From assembly GCA_900074885.1 (NCBI GenBank), contig FJUW01000062.1:276601-340600 (forward strand): a DNA stretch of 64,000 nucleotides, in the 5' to 3' direction. This document shows positions 50,067 through 62,400 of the stretch, one piece after another (position 1 is the stretch's first letter; each line of letters begins with the position of its first letter). The position numbers were made by a program, and so were the translations under genes. The notes below the pieces were generated by a model. That model ran no database searches. It had not been told where the DNA came from and was given only the letters and a program-made list of their open reading frames with translations. The DNA is from Rhynchosporium graminicola (Eukaryota; Ascomycota; Leotiomycetes; Helotiales; Ploettnerulaceae).

Positions 50067-50918
50067 TCGTCAGATGCATGTATTGCAACTATCGGCAGAA
50101 ACTAGATGATTGAAAATTTTGTGAGAATTCGATATGCTTACATTGAAACCGGTACTAGCACTTGTATTCAACCCCAGACTCTCGAAAGACTCACTGTTCA
50201 GAGGTAAGGGTCACGGTGGTGTCTAGAGAAGGCAAATGTAGCGGTGCGATTCCCGTGCCTGCGGATGGAGCGGGAGCTGTATACTCACTGGTAGCGGCTG
50301 AAGAGTTGATGAAGACAGAGAGGCAGTAGCGAGGAGAGATGAATCATTTTGGAGAAATAGTGAATTTGCCCGCCAGATAGTGGCGGACATCACGAGAGGT
50401 CGGAGGAGTCCAGCGAGATGGTACATAGGGTCCGATCTTGAATTTCGTGATCAATACTAATCTGAATAGAAATGGTAGAATGTCGATGTTGTAGTTCTAA
50501 ACAAATCATGTAGACGATGTAACGATTCGAAGCAGTGATATTCGTCGCATTTCCAATGTTCTCGATGGATATCTCGAGTACTGCTCTGGCTTTGGCTGTT
50601 GTAGGTTTCGCACTGGGGCGTAACAACGGAGTATCACCATCCGCAGATTGATACGGTACTCCAGCTTCGCTTGCAAACCAGCTACTAACGAAAGAAAGTC
50701 AATAGAGAAGCACTCTTTGAGGCTTAAGAACGAACACGATAACCTACAGTGAGCTTTCTAATGATTGTACATATAGCCTACATGTTGAAATATTATTTAT
50801 CGCCACTGAATGATCCAGATCCTTAGATTGGAATCCATGGTATCATAAATCATCCATCTCATCTGTATTCCTATAAACGCGATGCCAACCATCACGATTC
50901 TGTGAGGACACACGCGTT
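50067..50918. other. Convergent intergenic region
   Basis: 852 bp between amidohydrolase and RAD2 3' ends; no gene or repeat recognised. Confidence 0.4.
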
Positions 50919-53900
50919 TTAAACCTTGACTCGTTTCCCTTTTCCAGCCCCCTTGGCAGTCCTCTGTTTTGCCTTACCCTTGCCCTTGCCCTTGCTCCTA
51001 ATTCCAGAGCTCGAAGTTGTCCCATTGGCATCACTGCTCACATCCTCACTCCCGTTCTCATCCTCGCCCGTAATTTCATTGGCGTTCTCGCCCTGCTCAC
51101 TATCATCCTCTTCCTCCTCGATATCAATAGCAGTCCTCTTTCTCCCCTTCGAGCCCTTCTTCTGTCCCCGCTTCCCACCCTTTCCCCATAATTTAGCTTG
51201 CTCCCTCTCGGTCCAACCTATATCGTTTTTCTTCGCCCACTCCTGCCCTACTTCTGCAATCGTCTTTCCTAACGGGTTGTCCCCACTCTTCTTCTTGGCC
51301 CTCAGCTTACCCACCGCATCTTTCATACGCTGACTAGTCACTCTATCTTTGCCACTACCCGCAGAATTAGCACCGACACCCACAGCACCATCAAAATATC
51401 GCGTGATGTTTGCCTGCGTGCCTTCTTGCTCGCGACGATTCATGTCTCTGATGACAGGGACAAGCACCTCATCTGTACGCTCTTGCGTCCAGCCAATAGT
51501 AGCCATCAGAAATTCTCTGAGCTGATCTAGATCCGGAACACCCCACTGGAAGGCGTCAGGTGTACTGTCGACATCTGGCTTCAGGTATGCTTCTGTGACA
51601 GCTGAAGAGGGGAAGGTAGGAGGGAGGAACAATTTCGTGCCTTGTGAACGCCGGAACTTCTTGCGGAAAGTGGTCGGTTCTGTGTCCAAAGGCGGACCAT
51701 TGATCTGTACGGATGACCACCAGTCTTTGAACTCTTGTAAGCCGGATGAGGAGGGAAACTCGGAGAGTATCTCGACGGCTGTGACGGGTCCAACACCAGG
51801 GAGGCCTTCAGTATAATCGGAGCCAAGGAGATGTGCAATAGCAATAAGCTGATCGCGAGAAAGCGAGAGTTCTTTTTCGATATCGGTGGAAAGGTAGCAT
51901 TCGACGAACTTGTTACTATTGAACATGTTCTTGTAAACACGAGTACCCCCAAAGAGGAAAATGTCGCAATCGTCAGTGACCACGCCATCAACTAGACCGA
52001 GGCGAACGAGCTCTGCGCATTGAGCTTCGGCCTCCATAGGAGCTGTGATGTATGGGATGCCAAAGAGGCGTAAAAGAGACTGGCATTCAGTGATCATAAC
52101 TTGAGTGACTTCATCTGCATCACGGCGGTCCTTTTTTTGTTGATTCCGTAAAGCTTTGAGCTCCTGGTCATAGGTCATTTCAGTCTCTAGTTCCGTCCTA
52201 TTATTGAGGGTGTTTGCAAATTGCGCATGGGTTTCTGCTTCGACAGCCAGCTGTGCGAGTAATTCTTCATCCTCGGGGTCACTAAAGTCGTCAAACTCGG
52301 CATCAATTTCAGCGCGCTCACGAGCCGCAAAGCTATCTTCGGGCAGAAGTTGGTCTGGTGGAACATCTGGTGACTCCACATCTTCGAATATGGAACTGGG
52401 ACTTCCTGGGGCCGGCGAACCACTTTCGGGTATAGCCTCTGGTTCTGGCATCTCAACATCTTCGAACTCAGGCGAAGAAGATTTCGAAGGCGGAGCGGAG
52501 TTTGATTTCTTGGGCTGGTCCGCAGAAATGACTTTTGCGGTCGAGACATCTCCATAATCACTTTCTGACCACTCCACCTCCTCATCTTCCACTTCCTTGG
52601 ACTCTGTCTCGACAGATGTTGATCTGTTATGTGGTATGCTCGAGACAGGTGGATCCGCTCTGACGTCCTCAGCGACTTCTCCGAAAGTCTCAACAGAGGC
52701 TTGCTCTTGCACTAGATCATCCAAACCCCCTTCCGCAATCTCGGGGGAAGGCTCTTTTGGTTCTACATCCACAAGCACTTCCATAGCTTCCACTACAGGA
52801 GTCACGTTCTTTAGCTGCGGCGCATCCACAATCTCAACATCACTCTCCTCGTCTGAAGAATCAATCTGAATAGGCGCGTGCATCTGTTTGTAGCGCCTAT
52901 CCTCCTCATCGGCCTGCTCCTTGTCTTCCGCATTCAGTTCCCGATCTCTCTCCTTCTGTTCATCCACCTGATTCCTAATGTCACCGCCTGTAAGCCACGG
53001 CGGCAACGGTCTAGCAGCCTCTTCCTCTGGCTCAATTTCAAAACCGCCAGCCAAATTTTCACCATCCTCATCGCCTGATCCCGCTTTATCGGATTGTTCG
53101 ACTGGCTTAGATTTCTTAGTAAATATCGACCCGAGCTTCTCAAATGGTAGAGGTCCATCGAAAGGATTCTTGTGATTCAAGGCTATCGGAGGCGGCTGTT
53201 TGCTCCTGTCAGGAGCCTCTTCCCTCCTGGCTTTAGCTAGAACTGCTTGCATGTCCATATCGCTATCACTATCACTTTCTATAGCGACTACTTTTCGTTT
53301 AGGTATTGCTGCATTGGCTCGATTATTGACAATGTGTGCAATCATGCCTCCACTAGAACTCGAAATCGGCTTCGCATTCTCTGCAGCTTTTTGCTGGAAT
53401 TCCGGCATAGGCACGTCTTCGAAATCCATGTCGTCGTCCGCTTCCGAATCTGGTGCGTGGTTCTTTTGAAGTGACATAGAAATAGCTCGATTGAGATGAT
53501 TTTCCTCATCAGATCCAGCTTCAATTCCATCTCTCTGCAGAGACAAAGCAATAGCTTTATTGATGTCATCTTCTTCTTCGTCGAATAAGAGATCAGAAGG
53601 ATGAGAGGGACCAGCTGCTGATTTCTGATTTACAAACAACGAATCTGGGTCTTCCGAAGGAGGCCGACCTCGTTTCTGCTGAGATAATGGTACCTCTTCC
53701 GATGACTCTCTTGTCTGCGGATCGGGTTCTCCTCGTTTCCGAGCATAAACCTTCTTCCTCTGATCGGCAAGTTCCTGGGCCTGAAACTCATCGTAAGTTA
53801 AGTTGAGCTTGTTCCTCACATTTGGCTTCGGCAAGCGATTCAAGCCCTCGACAGGGACATCTTCAAAATCGTCCTCGCTTTCCGAATCCACTTTAACTTT

Positions 53901-54953
53901 TGGTTGCATGGCATCAATGTCGATCGGCTTATCCTTCCCACCAACTCCCTTGTCTGTACTCACAACACCGAGAGCATATCCTCCCTCGACTCCATCATTT
54001 TTGACCAACACATACTCCCTCCCTTTCTCACCAGCAATTCTTCCTCCACCAACACCAGGTAAGTCATTCATGCCATTGAGATTCATAAGCCTTTGCGTCA
54101 ACTCATTCCTCTCCCTCACTCTATCGATCTGGAAGCGCGAGAATGCCATCCGATCCGGAAACATGCCATCTAACTGCTCCTTGCTATGCCCCATCCTAAG
54201 CCTACTTCTTAACCTCGCCGCATTGAGGATATTATACCGATCTCCGGGAGGTAGACTCAGGAAGAAATCGCCATTGAAGTCGATCTTACTGAAATCGTAC
54301 AAGTTGACATCCTCGCCATTATGAAACTGCCTGGCATATTCCTCGAGATCCTCAGCGCTCATGATCCGCGGATCGTCAGGCTGACCCATGCCCTCGATAC
54401 CATTGGTCAAGTCGGGGAGGTGATATGCGTCTGTTTTTCGAAATGTGCGGTTCTTGTTTCGTTCCGCGGAAGACATGCCCATCTCCCCCACGTATACCAG
54501 CTCCGCACCATCAGGTATAACCTCCTCTTCATCCTGTATAGCAGCTCTTCCCTCCCTCTCCCTCTTCGCATCCCTCTTCCTCCTAGTCTCCTCCTCCTCG
54601 CCTCTTCTCTTCATCTGCACAGCCAACAACTTCCCCGCCGTACGCGCCGCATCTTCCCTCCTACCTTCTCGTCTACTCTTCCGTCCCTGGATAGTCTGAC
54701 GCTTGAGAACCGGCGCGCCGCCATCGAATACGAAGACGGGCTTGATGCCGAAGAAGAGCAGTTTGCAGATCCGCCGGAAGAAACCCACGACGTGCGAGTT
54801 GCGGAGGGCATTGCCTTCTTTGTCGCGCACTGCTTTGAGGAATTGGTAGATCCAAATCGAGGCATCGACTGCGAGACGTTTCTTGTTCAGAGTTGGGAGG
54901 GGTGTTGGACGAGCGGAGGGCGCCAGGATGGGCCAGAGACCCGTGACTCCCAT
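50919..54953 (-). CDS. RAD2: DNA-repair endonuclease RAD2/Rad13/XPG
   Basis: Single-exon 1344-aa frame from ATG 54953 (MGVTGLWPIL). The XPG N domain (1-100) includes D30 (LAVDASIW) and FVFDGGAP. A long acidic spacer (about 350-900) contains two ubiquitin-interacting-motif-like helices (DINKAIALSLQ, HLNRAISMSLQ). The XPG I domain (about 945-1020) has ITAPMEAEAQCAELV and VTDDCDIFLFG, and the helix-hairpin-helix GSDYTEGLPGVGPVTAVEIL follows. The tail is Lys/Arg-rich with acidic patches and a likely nuclear signal (KGRKRTA; GKGKRVKV). It makes the 3' incision in nucleotide excision repair in the nucleus. Four kilobases without any frameshift contrasts with several broken accessory genes nearby. 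Confidence 0.95.
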   Translation of the reverse strand: MGVTGLWPILAPSARPTPLPTLNKKRLAVDASIWIYQFLKAVRDKEGNALRNSHVVGFFRRICKLLFFGIKPVFVFDGGAPVLKRQTIQGRKSRREGRREDAARTAGKLLAVQMKRRGEEEETRRKRDAKREREGRAAIQDEEEVIPDGAELVYVGEMGMSSAERNKNRTFRKTDAYHLPDLTNGIEGMGQPDDPRIMSAEDLEEYARQFHNGEDVNLYDFSKIDFNGDFFLSLPPGDRYNILNAARLRSRLRMGHSKEQLDGMFPDRMAFSRFQIDRVRERNELTQRLMNLNGMNDLPGVGGGRIAGEKGREYVLVKNDGVEGGYALGVVSTDKGVGGKDKPIDIDAMQPKVKVDSESEDDFEDVPVEGLNRLPKPNVRNKLNLTYDEFQAQELADQRKKVYARKRGEPDPQTRESSEEVPLSQQKRGRPPSEDPDSLFVNQKSAAGPSHPSDLLFDEEEDDINKAIALSLQRDGIEAGSDEENHLNRAISMSLQKNHAPDSEADDDMDFEDVPMPEFQQKAAENAKPISSSSGGMIAHIVNNRANAAIPKRKVVAIESDSDSDMDMQAVLAKARREEAPDRSKQPPPIALNHKNPFDGPLPFEKLGSIFTKKSKPVEQSDKAGSGDEDGENLAGGFEIEPEEEAARPLPPWLTGGDIRNQVDEQKERDRELNAEDKEQADEEDRRYKQMHAPIQIDSSDEESDVEIVDAPQLKNVTPVVEAMEVLVDVEPKEPSPEIAEGGLDDLVQEQASVETFGEVAEDVRADPPVSSIPHNRSTSVETESKEVEDEEVEWSESDYGDVSTAKVISADQPKKSNSAPPSKSSSPEFEDVEMPEPEAIPESGSPAPGSPSSIFEDVESPDVPPDQLLPEDSFAARERAEIDAEFDDFSDPEDEELLAQLAVEAETHAQFANTLNNRTELETEMTYDQELKALRNQQKKDRRDADEVTQVMITECQSLLRLFGIPYITAPMEAEAQCAELVRLGLVDGVVTDDCDIFLFGGTRVYKNMFNSNKFVECYLSTDIEKELSLSRDQLIAIAHLLGSDYTEGLPGVGPVTAVEILSEFPSSSGLQEFKDWWSSVQINGPPLDTEPTTFRKKFRRSQGTKLFLPPTFPSSAVTEAYLKPDVDSTPDAFQWGVPDLDQLREFLMATIGWTQERTDEVLVPVIRDMNRREQEGTQANITRYFDGAVGVGANSAGSGKDRVTSQRMKDAVGKLRAKKKSGDNPLGKTIAEVGQEWAKKNDIGWTEREQAKLWGKGGKRGQKKGSKGRKRTAIDIEEEEDDSEQGENANEITGEDENGSEDVSSDANGTTSSSGIRSKGKGKGKAKQRTAKGAGKGKRVKV

Positions 54954-55396
54954 AATGAGAAATATTGCGGTCTGTCGGATGCTCCGATATCGTGGTCGCA
55001 ACTTGCAAAACGTCGGGCTTCGAGAGCCTCAACTCAAATCCGAAGTAGTATGGTTGAAGGAGGCTTCGAATGATAGACAGGAAGTGCACACATTATGCAC
55101 CGTACTATCATCTGCTTTCGAGCATCCGGTAGTACCACCTCCCTCTAAGTGCCTCTCATCTATTTCATGGATTGAGCAGTTGACCACCTATGACGTGGTT
55201 GACTCGAGCGCGGTTTCGCGGTCTCACGCTCTCACATGATCTGGAGATTGGAAGATTCCAAACGCTGAAATCTGAACTCCCAGAAGCGTCAAGCCCCTTT
55301 ATATCTATTTACCTCCACAAACTCAACAATTGCATCCCGATTCTCACTGTCTCTTGCTCTCCGCACTCCAAACTCGGACCTATCCGCGTCAACACA
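54954..55396. promoter_or_regulatory. Divergent promoter between RAD2 and NAA38
   Basis: 443 bp between two start codons pointing away from each other, presumably holding both promoters. CT-rich leader near 55340-55390. No defined site recognised. Confidence 0.5.
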
Positions 55397-56067
55397 ATGG
55401 ACAAACCATCATCCGAAAACTACCTGACCTCTCTCTTAAACAAAACCCTCCGCGTAACCACAACAGACACGCGCATGTTCCTCGGACAGTTCAAATGTAC
55501 CGATTCAGTAAGTACATTTCCAACCTCTTGCACCACTCTCCATTGCACCCGGAATCCTTTTTCTTTCAGAGTAACTTCAATTGCACTCAATTGCATCACT
55601 CCTTCCTTGGTTGCCTGGCCCGCCTGAATACAATCGAATCAATCTATCTATCCCAACACGACCCCCTCTCCCAAACATCACTCCCAAAAACCCTGCTTGC
55701 TAACCATACCCAACTCAAGGATCTCAACATAATCCTCTCCCAGACCCACGAGTACCGACTCCCACCACCTCCAAAACCCCTCTTCAGGCCCCCCACCACC
55801 CCCACCACAACCTCACAACCTACCCCCTCCCAAACCACCATAACACCAACCCCCAAGCCCCCGATAGTACAAGACCTCACATCCCGCTATCTCGGCCTGG
55901 TCGTCGTACCCGGCGAATACATCACGCGGATCGAAGTCGAGGAGTTTGAAAGCCAGATGAAGGGGAGAGGACAGAACAGATTAGGTAGTGTGGTTGAAGA
56001 CAAGGTCGAGAGCGCGAGTGGGAGTGGGAGTGGAGATGGAGGAGTGGACATGCAGAGGGGAGGATGA
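55397..56067 (+). CDS. NAA38: NatC auxiliary subunit Naa38/Mak31 (LSMD1-type Sm fold)
   Basis: Two exons (55397-55507, 55720-56067) give 152 aa. An Sm-like fold is visible as LLNKTLRVTTTDTRMFLGQFKCTDS-(splice)-DLNIILSQTHEYR in beta1-3 and RYLGLVVVPGEYITRIEVEE in beta4-5, with a Pro/Thr-rich insertion (about 53-90) between. This matches LSMD1/Naa38, which joins Naa30 and Naa35 in the NatC N-terminal acetyltransferase on ribosomes. The intron is 212 nt with a textbook GCTAAC branch site 15-20 nt before the acceptor. The Pro/Thr insertion and Gly/Ser-rich acidic tail are extra to the core. Confidence 0.85.
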
Positions 56068-56843
56068 GAGATTTGTGCGATGGGGAACTTTCTGGGCTAA
56101 GCGATAAATGAAGTGTTTGGGTACTGTGATTTTGGAGGAAGAGGATAGGATAGCGTAGCAGATGCCATGTATGGTGTGGAACGGGTAGGTCGAAGAATCA
56201 TGGCATACAGTGCCAAATGACAACGGATGTCTGGCTCTGAGGCCTTTAATGAAGGATGGATCTGCACCCGTCTAGATTCGGCTGGAGAAGAAGCGCGTTC
56301 GCAGTGGTCCAATGCCTAGCAAGCGCGGATGAGAGGGAAAACGATGGGAACACTGGGATCAGCAGACGTGGGAAGTTGGATGCAGGTAGTGCTACAGCAG
56401 ATAACAGAGCAAGGATTGGAAGGGAAGGGGCTAGCATCTACAGAGCTGGATGCTACCTCCAGGCACATCATGGATTTAGAGACTCGAATCACATATCAGG
56501 ACACAATGAATAGGAACAAACGTGCTTAATACGGCTACGAACACGCCTACAAATACAAACAAATCCCGCAATCTTCCAATTCCCATCCATTGCCTCTCAA
56601 AATTACTTATTACCAATACTGTCATTACCCCATCCATGTTCCCATCCACCCAGCCATCGTTGCAACCCCAAGCGGACCATGACATAGCAGTGCGAACAAA
56701 GCGTCTCTTTTCATTATCTGGGAATCCTGGGAATAAAGTCACCACCAGTCCAATCCGACTCCCGCCCCTCATAAACACCAGCGCAATCCAACGCGATGAT
56801 ATGCAGTGTGCACTGCATCGTTGACATGACAGTAGGAAACAAT
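56068..56843. other. Convergent intergenic region
   Basis: 776 bp between NAA38 and PIL1 stops. Short frames at 56256-56513 and 56522-56824 look random. No repeat. Confidence 0.4.
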
Positions 56844-58381
56844 TTATGCTACGACGGACTCTTGGCGGCCTCGAGAGTTCTCGCCGTTGATAGTGGAGTC
56901 TTGGATGGAAGGTGCGCCGATCTCCTCATCCTCTTCATCGTCCTCATCATCGTACTCCTCACCCTTGTGGGAAGAGGCTGGTACCCAGAGACCAGACTCG
57001 CGGTCGTTCAATGGCGCATCTTGGCCAGTGAGATCATGGCCCTCACCATTGCGCTGGATGTTGTTGCGACGGCGTTGAGACAGAGTGCGAGCACGAGTTG
57101 AGAGAGTTGAGGAGACCTTGGCGTTGGCAGTAACCCAGTTGGTGAGAGCATCCTCGCAGTCCTGGATGATGGCCTTGGAAGCCTCGTATCCATCATAGGC
57201 AGCACGAGTCTCACCTGGGGTGACTGGGGTATCATCGACAAGCTCCAAAAGATGCTTTCCGTAACCGGCAATGATAGCCAGCTTCTCGCAGTGCTCACGG
57301 AGAGCATCGAATTGGTAGGTGTAAGCAGCCTTTAGCTTCTCGCGGGTGATGTTTGAAAGTTGGGCCTCAGCAACCAAGGACTCGGCCTCAGCACGGACAA
57401 GCTCTTGCTCGAGAACGACGATCTTTGGAGAGTTTGGCTCCTTGTACTTGAGTTGAGCGATTTGATCGGTGATCTTTTGCTTGCCTACACAAGTCATTAG
57501 ATTGATTAAGATTGATTTAGGGAAGTCACTTACGGTCTCTGCTGGGTTGGACAGACGCCTCAATGTTTCGGATCGACTTAATGGTGACTCGGTATTGATC
57601 GTAACGATCAATGTACTGGTCCTCAAGCTCACCGATCTCGTAGATCAAGACACCGAGCTTATCCGTAACATCCGAAACATCATCATCGCATGCCTCACCC
57701 CAAATGGAGAGTTGTTGCTAGAAAGTGTCAGTGAGGATATGGCTTGAGTTAAAACCTAAGTCTTACGGCGACCTCCATGCGCTCACGGCCAACTTGCTCC
57801 ATGCTGCGCATAACATTCTTCTCCATCTTCACGAGTGTGGAGAGCTTCTTTGCGAGCTCAGCGCCACCAAAGCCAGCAGCATTGCGACGGAGGGCATGGC
57901 CTGCAATGTCGATGTTAGCGGATTCCCAGGAGAAGTAATTTGTGAATTGCGAGCTAACAGATAAATCATTGTTGGGTTGAAGTCGGAACAAGGAAGACTT
58001 GGGCGACTGTTGATGGTGTCTCGTAGAAGCAAACCAACGAGACAAACAGCCAACATCATGCCACCGTTCCAGGCAATACCAAGCAATCACATCTCCAATC
58101 TTGTTCCAGTCACATCATGAATGAAATCAAGATGTACATGACTGAAGCTTCGGGCGCGTTATAGAAGAAGAAAAACTACTGACCGAGTCCTCCCTTTCCG
58201 AAGAGTCTGCCCGCCTTGGTGCTGGAAGATGGTGGAGGAGGGTTCTGGAGTTGCGAGGCCTGGAAAGAATTATCAGTACCAATTCCTCTTGGATTTCGAT
58301 GTACTGGTCGGCAGATTCGGAAAGAGAAGATAGACATACAGTAGGAGCTCGCGATTGTCTCATGGAATAGGTGCGATGCAT
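56844..58381 (-). CDS. PIL1: Eisosome core component Pil1/Lsp1 (BAR domain)
   Basis: Five exons (58381-58340, 58259-58184, 57900-57767, 57717-57534, 57484-56844) give 358 aa. The start [24 protein letters not shown] and the BAR-domain blocks [50 protein letters not shown] and [18 protein letters not shown] are near-invariant in Pil1/Lsp1. It assembles into the half-cylinder scaffold of plasma-membrane furrows (eisosomes). The tail is basic ([11 protein letters not shown]) and then strongly acidic ([11 protein letters not shown]). The second intron, 283 nt, is the longest in the window. Regulation by Pkh kinases is known for the yeast protein, not shown here. Confidence 0.96.
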
Positions 58382-58520
58382 TGTGAGTGAAGTTGCGGAA
58401 TACGCAAAGCTGACTGGCGGTGTAGTTTGTTATGTAGGTGAATAGTGAAATCAAGATGATCTCAGCGACGGGGATCGTGGATATCAAGTTCGATTGAGTA
58501 ATTGTTGGTAGAAGAGGGGT

Positions 58521-58546
58521 GTTATTGTTGTTGTTGTTGTTGTTAT
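58521..58546. repeat. (TTG)n microsatellite
   Basis: About eight TTG units, upstream of PIL1 and within its likely leader or promoter. Confidence 0.8.
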
Positions 58547-58825
58547 GAGGAGGAAGGATAGAGGGAAGATCGGGAGAAAAGAAGTGTACGCGCCAGGAGG
58601 TCTGAGATGGTCTGCTATGATTGACTATGATTGACTCTAGGCTTTAGTGGCGGTTAGCTGCGTGCCTCGTGGAGTCGTGGCTCAAAGTGACTTACTTCTA
58701 TGACGATCCTTGATTCAGCAGCGGCCGAGCAACAACATCAACAGCAACATAAGGGATGACGATGACGTAGGTAGGTCGTTGCTTCCAAATGCAGCAAAGC
58801 ACAGACCGGCCTAAGCTACTCCGCT

Positions 58826-58859
58826 AGGCTAAGCTAAGTTAAGCTAAGTTGAGCTAAGT
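58826..58859. repeat. Degenerate (CTAAG) minisatellite
   Basis: Five to six imperfect copies of AGCTAAG/TTAAGCTAAG-type units in the PIL1 upstream region. Confidence 0.6.
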
Positions 58860-59324
58860 CCAGAGTGGAAAAGAGCCAAAACATATCAGCCTCAGCCGTA
58901 CATACAGTACAAGTACATTACAGTAGAGTACCATGATTGTAGCAAACAAATAAGGGAGGATAAACGAAGCGAACGATCATCAACAATAACAACCCCACCC
59001 CATAGCAAGTCAATGAATGATTGACTATTGTTTTTTTTGTCTCTCTACTATACAATTATTCTTATTTCAGTTCAGCAGGCACTTACTTATCTGTTCTTTT
59101 ATATATTCATTAATTAATCGTCGGACGATTATCCTATCCTCTCTCTTCCTATTCTCCTTCTTCTTCCCCAGACTTCATACTGGTATACCGTCCCGTACAG
59201 TATGTATTTCCCTCTCCCTCCAGCTACTCTAAGTGGCCCGGTTTAGGTATACCCAAGGTAAGAAGGTAAGGTACCACCATCCTTACATACCATCAATTCA
59301 CATCCATGTGCATATAAATACCTA

Positions 59325-59412
59325 TATGTATATCATATATATAGTTGTTTATATCTATCTATATTTTTATATCTATCTATCTATATATATATATATAATC
59401 ATATCTATATAT
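59325..59412. repeat. TA/CTAT-rich low-complexity tract
   Basis: Alternating TA and CTAT units over about 90 bp; able to form unwound or cruciform DNA. No coding. Confidence 0.8.
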
Positions 59413-62400
59413 GCATAAAAACAAGCATCGTTTCCGTTCCCCAATGCAAACGTCCAGGTTCTTACTGTGTAGTCATCCTCGTCCCAATCCATTCATTACC
59501 TGCATAAGTAAGTATGAGCTACATACATACATACCTATGATCTCTACCGGGATTTTCGGATGTTCCCCAGTACACCTAAACCCACATCCGCACTCCACCA
59601 TGTCTCTCCACTTTACTGCTCTGCGCCGCCCTCGAACTCGTGGCTTGTTCAGAACTCTGCCATCTGGTACTTGTACGAATACTGATGAACCTTCCCCGGT
59701 GCTTCAGTAACATCATAGCAATCATCATATATAATCTGACCGACAACTCCATCATCATCGATCGAATCACCCGACCCGATGTCTTTCCTTTCTTTTTGCC
59801 CTGTTCTATTTCGTTTTGTTTCATTTCTTTGCCTTTGATCGGAAACTGAAATGAAGCAATCTTGGAATGAGCAATACTTAGAGTATCACTAGGCTCCAAA
59901 GGGTTTGGATAGCTAATTCCAAGGAAGATGGCTTCATCGGTTAGCATAGCATCCGTACGGAGTTGAGTGGCTGTGCTGTAGCTCTCAAGCTCTGGCATAA
60001 CATAGGTAGCTCTCAAAACACGTGGTTTGATTTGAGTAGGTACCTGACTATTTCAGGACGTCGGTCACGTGATTGTCGATCGTTCAGGTATGGTATGGTT
60101 CGAATGGTCGAAAGTGCCGTGTCGAAACACTTTTCAATGCCGTTCGAGATACGTTAGCGTCACTTCGGCCCGACTGATAATATATCTGAAAGGCGGACTG
60201 TCCATCAGGAGATACCCATATCATCAATCACTTCCTGGTAATGTCTGCACGTCAATAGGGAGCAGCCAAGAACTACAAATTGGACTCAGGTAGAAGCTGC
60301 TGACCCATGGTCTATATCCGAGCAAGAAAGGTTGAGACGCGGATTGCAGCAAATGACGGGAAAGACGAAGAACTCCAAGATTCAAAAGATGACAAACGAG
60401 AGGGATGTGCAGGGAAAACACGAACTGATCTCGATATTAAAGTCAGAAGCCAAAGTAAAACCAAGACATGCACCACGACCGCCACATAATTCCTCCAAAT
60501 TTCATCCACAGCAAATAGAAAGGCATCCAAAAGCCGAAGCCGGCAGCTGCGTAGGAACCACACTATGGTAGACCAAACGAGGAACAGAGACGGACGCTTT
60601 AGAGTCTGATGAACGTATGGAGAGGGCAGGAACGACTAGGGATGCTTTCTCAGCTCGTGGAGAACGCATGATCTGCTATCGAGCTGCTGAAGAACCCAAG
60701 ACAAGATCTTTGGCGCGCATGGGCGAATGTAAAGGTCTACGAGCATTGAATAGGCGATAGTCATTGTCAGTCAAGGCAGATCTGGTTCATGTCCGGTAAG
60801 CCGAGTAGAGTCGAAAATCAGATCTCAAGTTCACATCAAATGTTTTATGTTAGTTCATGACTTAGGGCAGGCCCTTGTAAAAAAAAATCAAAGGCCTCCC
60901 GTGCAGCAATGGTCATTGTCAGCTCGAAAAACCAACTCGCAGCATATCGAACTTCTAGTACTTTCGAATCTCGCATTCATAAGCTTCGGAATTTATGCCT
61001 ATAGTAAATCGGGGAAGATTGCCAAAACTGTGCTCAGATTATACCGTACTATCTATCACTCGAGAGGGCTACGAAGTGACTTGGTAGCCACTTCGGGCTA
61101 TGGTAAAAGCTATCGTGGATTCTTTAATTTCATCCTTATGTGCAAAGGAGAAGGAGGATCTCAATGTCATGCAAAGCCTAGCTGCCTCGACCTGTCGGCC
61201 TCGATTATATTATTATTAAGATGCTATCCTTCATCATCTTCTCTCAACGCTTCGGTCCCCGAGTTACATCATGTCGCTTCTCCATATCTTAACAACAAAA
61301 GCATCCATCTTCTTTTTGACAAGACTCAGTCTCGGTGCTTAAGGGGCCAGTTATACTTTCACGGGATACGAGGTTATAATCATGAAGAACCACCAATTCC
61401 TCTTACTTGTCAGTGAGCAAAGAAACAGCTTGGATAATTGACAAATGAGTTTTCCTTATGGCGCCATGTGAAACATACCGGTGTGTTGTCTTCTGCTAGG
61501 CCCGACTTTAGACTCTACAAATGTCGAGGTCAAGGATCGTGACATTGTGGATCGCCGGGAGTGGACAGACAGGATGAGATAATCATAGAAGAGATGGTTT
61601 CAGAGTTTGAAGATATTTGAAGTTGGTAATATCGTCGAGCTCTCATGATTTATTTATTAATAGCTGGGGTAAGTTTTCGTGAGCGAAGCAGAGCAGTGCC
61701 TTTTGAGCAGTATTATCAATATATCTTGAGTTGAACTTTGGGCCGGTGCAAAGGCTTCAGATTAATTTATAGTAGCTTCATAATGAACCTATTATGTTGT
61801 TTTATTCTAGACCATCAGGAATCTTTTTCAACTCCTCTACCCTGCTACCGCTATCAAGTCCTTACTAGGAGGTACAAAATAGTCATTCTGTATTGTAGTG
61901 ACTCTGACGTGCTGATGAACTTCTATGGTTTAAGTATGATCCTACTCTCCTAATATATATCCCTAGTCCGCGTATATTGTAAGTGCACTCGCGCCTAAGA
62001 CAGGCCAAGCTAGCTACACATCCTTCTACCTACGATTGCCAGTTGATGGAATAGGTAGTGGGGTCCTACTATATCTTAAAACGGGGATATACCAGACATC
62101 TCCCTTTACAACAAAATATACTTCTCACTGCACCCCTTCCAGTCCTGGCCCTGTCACCCTCTCTGTGTAGTGTTCCCTGCATTCCATGAGGGCAATAATG
62201 GCAACAAGTCCGTTCGATAGCGGGTAGGATCATGGCAAATATAAGAGAGAGTACGTAGATTGGATACGAAAAATACGATGGCTGCTACTGGCAGTCGGAA
62301 TGGCGACGCGAGTTACGAGAGTTATGGGATTGGTGGCAGTACCAGTGTGTGGCAGAATTAGTTGACCACCCCTCAATTTTGTGCGATTCTCACCCAAGGA

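Noticed and set aside
53803..55073. Long plus-strand frames (173 and 250 codons) opposite RAD2
   Set aside because: They mirror the acidic and Arg/Lys-rich coding of RAD2 on the other strand, give Ser/Leu/Pro-rich low-complexity products and match no family.
59576..60016. 146-codon minus-strand frame
   Set aside because: The first half looks mildly protein-like, but the second half is low complexity and no domain or splice model fits; kept only as a note.
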